A stretch of DNA of 64,000 bases from Parabacteroides sp. Marseille-P3160. GTDB taxonomy: Bacteria > Bacteroidota > Bacteroidia > Bacteroidales > Tannerellaceae. Both the position numbers and the translations under genes were made by a program. This document shows, piece by piece, positions 56,116-64,000 of this stretch (its first letter is position 1; each line of letters begins with the position of its first letter). The stretch covers positions 4,281,054-4,345,053 of the forward strand of contig NZ_LT799418.1 in NCBI RefSeq assembly GCF_900162725.1. The letters are read 5' to 3'. The notes below the pieces were generated by a model. That model did no database searches. It was not told the origin of the DNA and saw only the letters and a program-made list of their open reading frames with translations.

Positions 56116-56835
56116 TTACGGTATAATGTATTCTCTTACGGGAGAGTCCAACGTTTCTAAAGCTCCATCCGGCAAATAGGTAGTAAATATGCGAATTTCA
56201 TCACCGGTATTCAACCCCTTAAGAATTGTTTGGGTTTCTCCATTTTCTACTCGAATAGATTGCTCGGCATCTCCTATTTTATATATTACTGTGACATACT
56301 GAATAGCATTGCTCGCAATCGCGTCCCATTGGATCAACCTACTGCCGTCGGTTTGTTTTGTGATAGAAGATACGTTTCTATTCCTCAATGTTTGGACATA
56401 AGAATCACCATATATCAAAACCGTAAGTTCTTTAGATAAAGAAAAATGTCCTTCATCATCTCTTGTAATAAATTCAAAGATATAATTGCCTTCCTCCATA
56501 TTTGTCAGATCATGCGTAATGGGTATTCTTCCGCTTTGCGTACGGTTTACGTCAATAACAACAGAATCCGCCCGTTGATTCCAATAGATTACAGTACTCA
56601 CGATACGCGGATCGCTATTAACTTCCCACGTAAACCTAACCTTCTCATATCCTGCATATGCTTTAAGCGAATCGACAACTCCGGTGTAAATATCCTCCCC
56701 TTCATCAAAATATTTCTGATGAATACTGTTCACGTTATCACAAGCCGATACTATATACAAAAGGAACAAGGGTAGAATTACCGGTAATCCCTTTTTTATG
56801 CTTTCTATAAAGAATGAAATTATATGTCTATTCAT
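56116..56835 (-). CDS. DUF4998-type surface lipoprotein
   Basis: 239 residues. The hydrophobic segment ends VSAC (Cys32) followed by DNVNSIHQ. The mature part has two Ig/Fn3-like domains; the first, with DIYTGVVDSLKAYAGYEKVR and TWEVNSDPRIVSTVIYWN, is the DUF4998 pattern. Last gene of the SusC/SusD/DUF4959/DUF4998 unit, 24 bp after its neighbour, where surface glycan-binding proteins usually lie. No enzyme motif is seen; a binding role is inferred. Confidence 0.8.
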   Translation of the reverse strand: MNRHIISFFIESIKKGLPVILPLFLLYIVSACDNVNSIHQKYFDEGEDIYTGVVDSLKAYAGYEKVRFTWEVNSDPRIVSTVIYWNQRADSVVIDVNRTQSGRIPITHDLTNMEEGNYIFEFITRDDEGHFSLSKELTVLIYGDSYVQTLRNRNVSSITKQTDGSRLIQWDAIASNAIQYVTVIYKIGDAEQSIRVENGETQTILKGLNTGDEIRIFTTYLPDGALETLDSPVREYIIP

Positions 56836-56859
56836 TTTCTCTGTATTTTGTATAAATTA

Positions 56860-58104
56860 TTAATTGCCTTCATCTCTTATACCGTCATCACCGAAAAATG
56901 AGACTTCATTGATATGCATGGCTGCAGTCCTTGCCCAAGTTTCTTTAACAACAAAACGGACATAGCGTATTTCTCCTACGCCCTGTTCAAATGTAAATTC
57001 AAATCCGGCATCCTGAGCTGCTTTATCTTCATCCGTTACTTGTCCCAACGGAAGACCGGAAGGTTTGATCACTTCAAAATCACCTAATTTTACCCATTCA
57101 TTTTGCCACTCAGTTCCGCTCCAATAAGTATCATTGATATCGTGGCTTAATTCTTTTGCTCCCCATACCTCAAAATAACGAAGATTGTGTTGATTATAAT
57201 AATATGATTCTCCTCTGCTCCAAAGCATAAAACGGCTCAACTGAGCTTCTACTCCCAGATCAATGGTAAAGGTTTGTGGAGGAGTGAATCCGGCATCAGG
57301 CACTGTATGCCATAATACCGTTAAACTCCCGTCCCATATGTTTTGGATCGGCCGGCCATTGTGAGAAGTGGTATTATCTCCTAACAAATGGCCGTCTTTA
57401 AATTTCTTTTTATCCAGTTCTTTCTCATATAACGGAATTGCCGGAAGAATAAGCGTATCAGTAGTGTTCCCAAAACGGTCGAGCAAACTGACTCCAAACA
57501 AACGTTCTTTGGTATCATAACCTCTGATCGCCCGTTTTTCTTCCTCCACACTTGAAAAGACTAAATCCCGCTCTTCCCATTGCCCGGAATCACCCATTGC
57601 ATACAGAAAAGCTCCGATCAATGCATTCGTCTCATTTTGCCACCGTATAATTACACCTCCGAAACTGGGCTCCATTGTGATTGTTTTGAATATACTTTGG
57701 TAAGGAGGTTCCAAAGGAGTAAAGGAACCTACATAAGGTTCCGATCTATTTTCGCTATGATCTACCAGATAGAGAGTAAACTCACAAGGGGCAATCTCTC
57801 CCAATCCTTCAACAATCAAATAATTATTGTAAATAGAGGAGCGAACTATTTTCTTTTCTCCTTTGAACATATATTCGCAAATCACATAAGAAATATCCGT
57901 TTCCTTAGGTAAATCATAATAAATTTTACCTCCTCCGGGCAAGGCTTCTGTTTGTACATGGGTTATGGACGACGGCGGTATGCTGTCTATTGGATTTTGT
58001 CCAACCCGATCTTCATCACAAGAGGTTATCAAGATCACCATAATAATCCCTGCAATATATCTGAGGAGAAATCTTTCCCCTAATTTTAAAGCTATTTGTC
58101 TCAT
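56860..58104 (-). CDS. DUF4959/DUF5000-type surface lipoprotein with C-terminal discoidin-like domain
   Basis: 414 residues from ATG 58104, chosen because it leaves a clean lipoprotein signal ILITSC (Cys29) followed by DEDRVG (acidic, surface type); an upstream in-frame ATG nearly abuts the SusD stop. N-terminal DUF4959-like domain (PPSSITHVQTEALPGGG), a middle Ig-like domain (GGVIIRWQNETNALIGAFLY), and a C-terminal F5/8-type domain (FTIDLGVEAQLSRFMLWSRG, GEIRYVRFVVKETW). It probably binds glycan at the surface for the upstream SusCD. 30 bp separate it from the SusD stop. Confidence 0.83.
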   Translation of the reverse strand: MRQIALKLGERFLLRYIAGIIMVILITSCDEDRVGQNPIDSIPPSSITHVQTEALPGGGKIYYDLPKETDISYVICEYMFKGEKKIVRSSIYNNYLIVEGLGEIAPCEFTLYLVDHSENRSEPYVGSFTPLEPPYQSIFKTITMEPSFGGVIIRWQNETNALIGAFLYAMGDSGQWEERDLVFSSVEEEKRAIRGYDTKERLFGVSLLDRFGNTTDTLILPAIPLYEKELDKKKFKDGHLLGDNTTSHNGRPIQNIWDGSLTVLWHTVPDAGFTPPQTFTIDLGVEAQLSRFMLWSRGESYYYNQHNLRYFEVWGAKELSHDINDTYWSGTEWQNEWVKLGDFEVIKPSGLPLGQVTDEDKAAQDAGFEFTFEQGVGEIRYVRFVVKETWARTAAMHINEVSFFGDDGIRDEGN

Positions 58105-58134
58105 TTTATGAATTCTATTAAATGAATAAAACAC

Positions 58135-60045
58135 TTACCATCCTGGATTTTGTACTAAATTGAAATTCTGTATAAGGCTTGTCGTCCATAATGGCCACAG
58201 ATAATCTTTGGTAGTGAAATTACGATTACTATAATAGGTAACAATATGATAGTACTCTTCCGGTTTTACCCCTTGATAGTCCCATCCTTCTACCGGCTTA
58301 TTCATATAACTCATCGCATCTTTCCAACGACGAAGATCAAACGGACGTTGCCCTTCAAAAGCCAATTCGATTAACCGTTCTCTCTTGATAATTTCGCGCA
58401 TTCCCTCTTTAGTCGAAGGTTTAGCCGGAATAGATGAATATTTCGCCCAGGAATCGACAACTCCTTCCAAACCTGCCCGTATACGAATGCTATCTACCCA
58501 CTGATAGACCTCATTATCAGGAACATCTTTTATTTCATTCAAAGCCTCGGCTTGTAACAAATAAAGATCGCTTAACCGTATAATAGGTATTGAGAATCTC
58601 CAGGGACTTGCCGAGGTCGTGGTCGTCCCAGATCTGAAACTAACTAGTTTTTTGATAAAATAACCGGTTATAATGTGACAATCGGCATATACAACGCCAT
58701 GATTATCTCCGCTACGGTTTTTAATAACAAGGGTTTCACTCTCTTTCTGGGCTAACATTTCATACAAACTGCGGTCAAAAGCCAAATGTGCATAGAAACG
58801 AGGTTCCCGGTAATAATTCAGGTTTGCCGTAGTTTCTCCTTTACTAACGTAATATTGATGAAAAGAACCCGTGTCCTTTCTCATCTCATAACGTCCCGTA
58901 TAATTCCAGGAGGGATCTTCGTCAATAGGCACTCCATGGTTCGTATAATATTGTTCCGCAACTTTTAAGGTAGCGCTTAATTCCGAGGTACCTCCATAAG
59001 AAGCGAAAAACTTCGGAGTACAATAATTTTGGAATTGATTTGCATTTGCATATGCCGGATGCGCCCAGATAATCTCCGGATTTTGGACGGGTCTTTCACA
59101 GACAGCTCCTCTTAAGGTATATTTCAACAAAGTGGCATCCGACATAGTTTCGAATCCCCGCTGGTAATGGTATAAAGCATGCCCGTTTGCATGACAAATC
59201 TCAATAGCTTCCCTGACAGCTTCCAGCGCACGGTTCCATTTGCTTCGATCTTCTTGTGTCGGAACCAGTTGTATGCCTCTTTTGTCTTTAAAATTTGCAT
59301 AATCCGGGTTTCCATTGAGTAACGGACTGGCCGCCCACACCAGGACTTTTGCCTTAACCGAAGCCGCAATAGATTTAGTGATCCGTCCCATTTCAGTAGT
59401 AGTTTCCTCTATTTGATCGGGAAGATTCTCCACGGATTCATCTATCAGATTAACAATATAATTGACAACCGAATCCACCGGTTCACGGAATACACGCACG
59501 TCTTCCGTCTCGGCATTTACAGGAAGATTTTTATCCATAATAGGAATAGGTCCATACAATTGTAATAGAAAATAATGCAAATAGGCCTTAATGAATTTCA
59601 CTTCCGAGACCCAACGAACACGTTCCCATGCTTCTAAATCGGGTACCCGTTCTATATTGTCCAGAAAAATATTACAATCACGGATTCCGATCCATAAGCC
59701 TCGGCCGTCTCGTCTGCCATCCCAATAATTCTGAAAAGGATCCGCCGAATTTTGGTCGTTCCGGGCCATTCGCGCACCGCTTCTATTATTTAAACCTGTG
59801 ACATCGATATCCCACCAGATTTCATCGGCCCCTACATTCCCCGGATAAGTAAAAGGATCATTTTGATTGGGTAACATATTGTAGCACGAAAACAAAAACT
59901 TTTCGGAATTAATCCGGTTGGAAAAAGCATTATCCATGGTTGCCACCCCATCAGGCACCACATCCAGATAATCGGAACAACCGGGGAAGAGAACTGCGGT
60001 AAAAAATAAAGCCAAAAGTTTCGCTGTCTTTATGATCTGTTTCAT
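58135..60045 (-). CDS. SusD/RagB-family outer-membrane lipoprotein
   Basis: 636 residues from ATG 60045, which gives a proper lipoprotein signal LFPGC (Cys23) then SDYLDVVPDGVATMDNAF; an earlier ATG would overlap the SusC end. TPR region RWVSEVKFIKAYLHYFLLQLYG; C-terminal motifs IRLSDLYLLQAEALNEI and RLIELAFEGQRPFDLRRW are diagnostic. Partner of the SusC whose stop is 13 bp upstream. Confidence 0.95.
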   Translation of the reverse strand: MKQIIKTAKLLALFFTAVLFPGCSDYLDVVPDGVATMDNAFSNRINSEKFLFSCYNMLPNQNDPFTYPGNVGADEIWWDIDVTGLNNRSGARMARNDQNSADPFQNYWDGRRDGRGLWIGIRDCNIFLDNIERVPDLEAWERVRWVSEVKFIKAYLHYFLLQLYGPIPIMDKNLPVNAETEDVRVFREPVDSVVNYIVNLIDESVENLPDQIEETTTEMGRITKSIAASVKAKVLVWAASPLLNGNPDYANFKDKRGIQLVPTQEDRSKWNRALEAVREAIEICHANGHALYHYQRGFETMSDATLLKYTLRGAVCERPVQNPEIIWAHPAYANANQFQNYCTPKFFASYGGTSELSATLKVAEQYYTNHGVPIDEDPSWNYTGRYEMRKDTGSFHQYYVSKGETTANLNYYREPRFYAHLAFDRSLYEMLAQKESETLVIKNRSGDNHGVVYADCHIITGYFIKKLVSFRSGTTTTSASPWRFSIPIIRLSDLYLLQAEALNEIKDVPDNEVYQWVDSIRIRAGLEGVVDSWAKYSSIPAKPSTKEGMREIIKRERLIELAFEGQRPFDLRRWKDAMSYMNKPVEGWDYQGVKPEEYYHIVTYYSNRNFTTKDYLWPLWTTSLIQNFNLVQNPGW

Positions 60046-60058
60046 AATATATTTACAA

Positions 60059-63000
60059 TTAAAATTCCACATTAACGCCCACATTAATCACTCTCTGCAA
60101 TGGATAATTGAACGCCTTACCGGCCTGTTCAGGATCCCATAATTTGAATTTCCTTATTTGGAAAAGATTACTCCCCGAAGCGTAAATACGGATACTCTTT
60201 AAATGCATCGGCTTAATGAAGTGTTCAGGTACCGTATATCCTATTTCCGCTGTTTTGAGACGCAGGAAGGATCCGTCGCGCATCCACCACGTACTCACTA
60301 CATTATTATTACTTATAGCCGTAGCCGACAATCGGGGCCACAAGGCATAAACGTCGCGATTGTCTTCGGACCAGTGACTATCGGCAATCGCTTGTAAAAG
60401 GGCCCGGTCGTTTGTACGCGTTGTAATATCCGGATCCCCGCTTACAAACGGAGCTACATTAGCCGGCTCGATCCAAAAGGCGGAACGGGCGGATCCTTGG
60501 AAGAAACAAGAGATATCAACCTGCTTATAACCCAATGAGAATCCGAATCCGTAAATGACTTCCGGCGTAGTTGGATAACCGATAGGAACCCGGTCATTCT
60601 CATCAATGCGTCCGTCTTTATTAATATCCTTATATTTTATATCGCCCGCGCCGTATTCTCCGAATGTCTGAGTGGGAGAATTTTTCACCTCCTCGTCATC
60701 CAGGAAAAGCCGTTCGGCAATATAGCCCCATTGCTGAGAAATCTTTCGCCCCACATGCGATCTCCAGGGAGTAGCCGAATAATCGGGTTCTTCGTATATT
60801 TCATATTTACTGGCTGCATAGGTAAAGTTTCCTCTGCCTACAGCCCAAAAATCGGGAGTAAACGATTTATTATAATCGATAGAAAATTCAATTCCACTCC
60901 CATTGGCTTTACCGATATTCGCTTTTGGCGTAGCCTGCAACCCCATCGTAGTCGGAATATCGGCCCTTGTTTGCAATATATTACTTCTGCTTTCCCTGAA
61001 ATAATCCACCTGGACTTCCATGCTATTCCATAAGTTCAACTCTAATCCGAAATTGCTTTTTTTGCTAATTTCCCATGTAATATAAGGATCTTCGTAACGG
61101 GAAATGGAGATGCCCGGACGATAATAACCATAAGTGTCACCAAAAGAAATTCCTCTACCGGCATCATTCATACTCAAATTGGAGAGATAGTAAAACCGGT
61201 CTTCTTTATCTCCGATTTCGTCATTACCTACCAAGCCATAGGTCGCTTTCAATTTTAATTTCGAAATTGTTTTTGCATAAGGCTTCATAAACGACTCGTT
61301 ACTAACGATCCATCCGATACCCGCCGAAGGGAAAAATCCCCATCGCTCGTTTTTAGAAAACCGTTCCGAACCGTTATAACCGAAGTTTGCTTCGAAAAAA
61401 TACCGGTCTTCATAGCTATAAGTCGCTCTACCCGCCAACCCTGCATTCCTTTGGGGAAGGGACAATTGAAGGGTATTATAAGTATTGTCTTTCTTCTCCC
61501 GTACCGTAAAGACCAACAATCCGGAAAGAGCATGCTTTTCAGCAATCGTAGTATTATATTGTAAAGCTCCTTCAAAATACATCGTATTTTCCATTTTCCT
61601 GTCTCCCGGCACATAATCGAGATAATCCGTACCATCATCCGGATTGAGAGCTAATAATTTATAATCGTCAGAACCGCTAAATTGGGGAGACAAGGCATAA
61701 TAGAAAGGGTTGTATTGCCGCCTTACTTCCAACTGAGCAAACCGGTTTACATTGAACATACCTCTTGCAGACAAGCCTTTGGTTATAAAATCCATATTCT
61801 GTTTCATCTCAAATTGCACATACATGGAAGACCGGTCATTCGATTTATATCCTTTCAGCATCTCTGCATAAGGGTTCAAATAACTACCGGAACCTGTATT
61901 TCCGAAAAGAATATGCTTCGTATAAATATTGGCAGCATCGGGTTCATAATAAGGTAAAAAATAAACGGGATTAGCCAAGACCGCTTTATTGTATAAATCC
62001 GTACCACCGTCCAAAGGACCTTGATAATCATCAAACGTTCCACTCAGACGAATAATAGCTTCGGTTGTTTTTGTCAGATTTACATTGACATTCGACCGCA
62101 AAGTATATTTATCCATGCTGATATTGTTGTTGAAATTTTGACGTTTGTCCACCTTTAGGATGCCTTTGTCACGGGAATAGGAAGCGGCGATATAATAACG
62201 GGCCACTTTACTTCCACCGCTGATATTCAAATTATAACGCTGGTTAAAAGTATTTTTATCAAACAAAAGATCTTGCCAGTCTATAGCCGGATAACGAACC
62301 GGATCAATGCCTCTTTCCGTATAATTGATTTTCTTTTCATCATAGGGGAGACGCGTTCCCGGAGTCCTCGTACGTACAGCTTCGTTATGCAGTTTCATAT
62401 AAGTAACAGGGTCTGCGAGATCGATATTCTCCGTCGGAGAAGAAAAAGAACCTTCTGAGCGGAATTGAACCTTCACCCCTCCTTCTGCTCCTTCTTTCGT
62501 TGTCACCAGTATAACGCCATTGGCGCCGCGAGCTCCGTAAAGCGCTGTTGCATTTGCATCTTTCATAATGGAGAAAGCGGCGATATCATCTGTCGTTAAA
62601 CGGGCAAGATCCTCTGTAGTCATTTCCACTCCATCGATCAAAATAAGCGGATCTACTTTTCCCGTACCGAAACTGGTTACACCACGAATGAAGAACTGGG
62701 CATTATCCTGTCCGGGCTCTCCCGTACGTTGATAAGAGATTAGACCGGCAATTCGTCCGGCAAAAGCAGTGGTTAAGTTACTGGAAGGAACTTTCAAGTC
62801 CGACGGCTTCACCGTAGAGACGGAAGCAATCACCGATTCCTTCTTTTGCTTTCCGAAAGCCACAACAGTGACTTCGTCAAGTTCACTGGTCGCAGGTGCC
62901 ATTGCCACTTCAATATAAGTTTTCTCTTTTACTTCGATGATCTGGGACGTCATCCCGATAAAAGAAAAGACTAATTTATCCGAAGGGCTGGCTTTCATTT

Positions 63001-63190
63001 CAAAAGTTCCGTCCACATCGGTCGTGACACCTCTTGTCGATTTATCGATCAGGATACTGACGCCGGGCAGAGGATCTCCGGTACTCGCTTCAAGAACCTT
63101 CCCTTTGACCGTTTTTTGAGTTTGCGCCATTAGCAATAAAGGTGCAAAGAGAAAGAGAAGTAAAAAAATGATTTTGATTTTTCTTTCCAT
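60059..63190 (-). CDS. SusC/RagA-family TonB-dependent transporter
   Basis: 1,043 residues. Signal peptide (IIFLLLFLFAPLLLMAQ), carboxypeptidase-regulatory-like domain (VKGKVLEASTGDPLPGVSIL), TonB-contact motif EVTVVAFGKQKKESVIA (a VVAFG variant of VVVGYG), plug with FSIMKDANATALYGARGANG, and barrel ending RVINVGVNVEF. No STN domain, so control by a hybrid regulator rather than an ECF sigma is expected; the nearest one is 51803-55924. First gene of its operon, with an upstream leader related to that of the SusC at 45923. Confidence 0.95.
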   Translation of the reverse strand: MERKIKIIFLLLFLFAPLLLMAQTQKTVKGKVLEASTGDPLPGVSILIDKSTRGVTTDVDGTFEMKASPSDKLVFSFIGMTSQIIEVKEKTYIEVAMAPATSELDEVTVVAFGKQKKESVIASVSTVKPSDLKVPSSNLTTAFAGRIAGLISYQRTGEPGQDNAQFFIRGVTSFGTGKVDPLILIDGVEMTTEDLARLTTDDIAAFSIMKDANATALYGARGANGVILVTTKEGAEGGVKVQFRSEGSFSSPTENIDLADPVTYMKLHNEAVRTRTPGTRLPYDEKKINYTERGIDPVRYPAIDWQDLLFDKNTFNQRYNLNISGGSKVARYYIAASYSRDKGILKVDKRQNFNNNISMDKYTLRSNVNVNLTKTTEAIIRLSGTFDDYQGPLDGGTDLYNKAVLANPVYFLPYYEPDAANIYTKHILFGNTGSGSYLNPYAEMLKGYKSNDRSSMYVQFEMKQNMDFITKGLSARGMFNVNRFAQLEVRRQYNPFYYALSPQFSGSDDYKLLALNPDDGTDYLDYVPGDRKMENTMYFEGALQYNTTIAEKHALSGLLVFTVREKKDNTYNTLQLSLPQRNAGLAGRATYSYEDRYFFEANFGYNGSERFSKNERWGFFPSAGIGWIVSNESFMKPYAKTISKLKLKATYGLVGNDEIGDKEDRFYYLSNLSMNDAGRGISFGDTYGYYRPGISISRYEDPYITWEISKKSNFGLELNLWNSMEVQVDYFRESRSNILQTRADIPTTMGLQATPKANIGKANGSGIEFSIDYNKSFTPDFWAVGRGNFTYAASKYEIYEEPDYSATPWRSHVGRKISQQWGYIAERLFLDDEEVKNSPTQTFGEYGAGDIKYKDINKDGRIDENDRVPIGYPTTPEVIYGFGFSLGYKQVDISCFFQGSARSAFWIEPANVAPFVSGDPDITTRTNDRALLQAIADSHWSEDNRDVYALWPRLSATAISNNNVVSTWWMRDGSFLRLKTAEIGYTVPEHFIKPMHLKSIRIYASGSNLFQIRKFKLWDPEQAGKAFNYPLQRVINVGVNVEF

Positions 63191-63240
63191 GTTTACATGT
63201 ATTAAGGTTAAATAAATAAGTATTAGAATTCATATCACGG

Positions 63241-63372
63241 TCATATTTTACATAGATTATCCTTGGTCTGGAGCGCGTTGTTTTTATCATTTCCAGAGCG
63301 GACTATAGTCGAAACTTCTCTAAAGGAGTAATGTAGAATTCCTATTAACAAATAAAGGTTCCTCATAAGCAT
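63241..63372 (-). other. Leader block B upstream of SusC, shared with block A
   Basis: It lies 51 bp before the SusC ATG, in an 810-bp stretch (63191-64000) without a convincing gene. It can be read as 43 codons, MLMRNLYLLIGILHYSFR to CKI, and aligns without gaps to leader block A (49258-49446). The shared tracts include GAATTCTAC and AATGATAAAAA. Whether it acts as RNA, DNA or peptide is open. Confidence 0.45.
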
Positions 63373-63411
63373 AATAATTAATTGATTTTTATTGATTTGC
63401 ATTGTTTCATT

Positions 63412-63519
63412 TTAAGAAATCACATCCGCATTATTTTTTATACGGTTAAAGAGTAATTGAAAAGAAGTACTATAATCAGGGTGTGCTAAAACGGTATTAA
63501 ATAAAGGTTGTTTTGTCAT
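63412..63519 (-). other. Small frame of uncertain reality (35 codons)
   Basis: ATG 63519 to TAA 63412 encodes MTKQPLFNTVLAHPDYSTSF followed by QLLFNRIKNN and a short end. No signal peptide, no known motif, no recognisable relative. Composition looks protein-like but the frame is too short to judge. It lies upstream of the SusC leader and could simply be part of it. Confidence 0.2.
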
Positions 63520-63626
63520 AATGAATCATTCAAGTTAAAAGTTAACAAATTATTATTTGATCCAAATCACGCCTGTGTGCGTACACAATAATGATTACGA
63601 CCGTTGCTCTATCTTATCTTCCCTAT

Positions 63627-63650
63627 AAAAAACTTCTTCCTTTTAAGAAG
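63627..63650 (-). terminator. Possible minus-strand intrinsic terminator
   Basis: On the minus strand CTTCTT-AAAAGG-AAGAAG followed by TTTTTT: a 6-bp stem, 6-base loop and a T-run. It would stop minus-strand transcripts entering from beyond the right edge before they reach the SusC operon. Confidence 0.45.
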
Positions 63651-63927
63651 AAGAAAGATTTACAGCAATACATAAATTGCATTAGGTTTTCCTTATTTTA
63701 GCTATAGAAAAAGCTTTATTGGATCAAGGGTATGCCATTCCAGAAAACTCTGTGATAAAAAGTTTTTCAGCAAAAAGTGCATTCTTCCGCAAACACCTCA
63801 TTTTGTCACTGAATATCAGGAGAATAATATTGATATCATTTATTTAAGACTAAACTTTTAATAAAACAACTATTTATGAGAGTATTACTAAAGACAAAAA
63901 TATTTTTTCTAAAAAAATATTCAACCG

Positions 63928-63959
63928 TTTGTTCACGATTAAAATATTTTATATATTTA
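63928..63959 (+). promoter_or_regulatory. Possible promoter for a gene beyond the right edge
   Basis: -33 TTTG at 63928-63931, 20 bp spacer, -7 TATATTTA at 63952-63959 (last base A in place of G). No coding start is seen in the 41 bases that remain, so the target gene is outside the window. Confidence 0.4.
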
Positions 63960-64000
63960 ACCCCGATATTATAAGCATTATTAGTAAAATTCTTCTTCTT

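Noticed and set aside
63680..63870. Plus-strand open stretch ending ENNIDIIYLRLNF
   Set aside because: No start codon, no recognisable domain; cannot be separated from chance in AT-rich DNA.
1..64000. Mobile element, CRISPR array, tRNA or rRNA
   Set aside because: No transposase, integrase, direct-repeat/spacer series or RNA-gene signature was seen; the copy changes in the array look like recombination among paralogues.

Overview
The window reads as a polysaccharide-utilisation region of a gut-type Bacteroidales (Bacteroides/Parabacteroides-like). The supporting signs are five SusC/SusD pairs, a hybrid two-component regulator, an ECF sigma/FecR anti-sigma pair, many lipoproteins with acidic residues after the lipid cysteine, and promoters of the Bacteroidetes type (-33 TTTG, -7 TAnnTTTG). 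No rRNA, tRNA, CRISPR array or insertion sequence was seen.

Layout. 1-5090 (+): the 3' part of a SusC gene, its SusD-like partner and a TlpA-type thioredoxin lipoprotein. 5196-13614 (-): an ECF sigma factor, a FecR anti-sigma factor, an STN-domain SusC, a SusD and a SusE-like lipoprotein; the SusC carries an in-frame TAA. 13843-15684 (+): a CstA-family transporter with a very good promoter. 15699-51413 (-): about 36 kb on one strand. In transcription order it holds a GH78-like glycosidase, two tandem SusC/SusD pairs, a fibronectin-like surface lipoprotein, a GH99-like enzyme, a transglutaminase-like lipoprotein, an array of NVEALA-type small secreted proteins with five 6-bladed beta-propeller lipoproteins, a deleted GH99-like remnant, a metallo-beta-lactamase-fold protein, a second GH99-like enzyme, a GH78 rhamnosidase, a WbsX/GH99-like lipoprotein, a GH127-like enzyme and a third GH99-like enzyme. 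51803-55924 (+): a full hybrid two-component system. 56116-63190 (-): another SusC/SusD pair with two DUF4998/DUF4959-type surface lipoproteins. 63191-64000: non-coding leader and a probable promoter for a gene beyond the edge.

How it fits together. The hybrid regulator probably senses a sugar in the periplasm and drives the adjacent operon(s). A cluster of three TCATA-NN-TATGA-like sites spaced exactly 22 bp lies in the divergent region beside it. SusC/D pairs and acidic-tagged lipoproteins would capture glycan at the surface. The GH78, GH127 and GH99-like enzymes suggest a substrate containing rhamnose, arabinofuranose or related sugars; the exact glycan cannot be read from sequence.

Most interesting points: the NVEALA/propeller array with duplicated, covarying leader hairpins; three GH99-like paralogues that lack the second catalytic glutamate of GH99 and are joined to a CBM9-like domain; two genes broken by in-frame TAA (an STN-SusC and an NVEALA gene); and the 22-bp-phased operator-like array.
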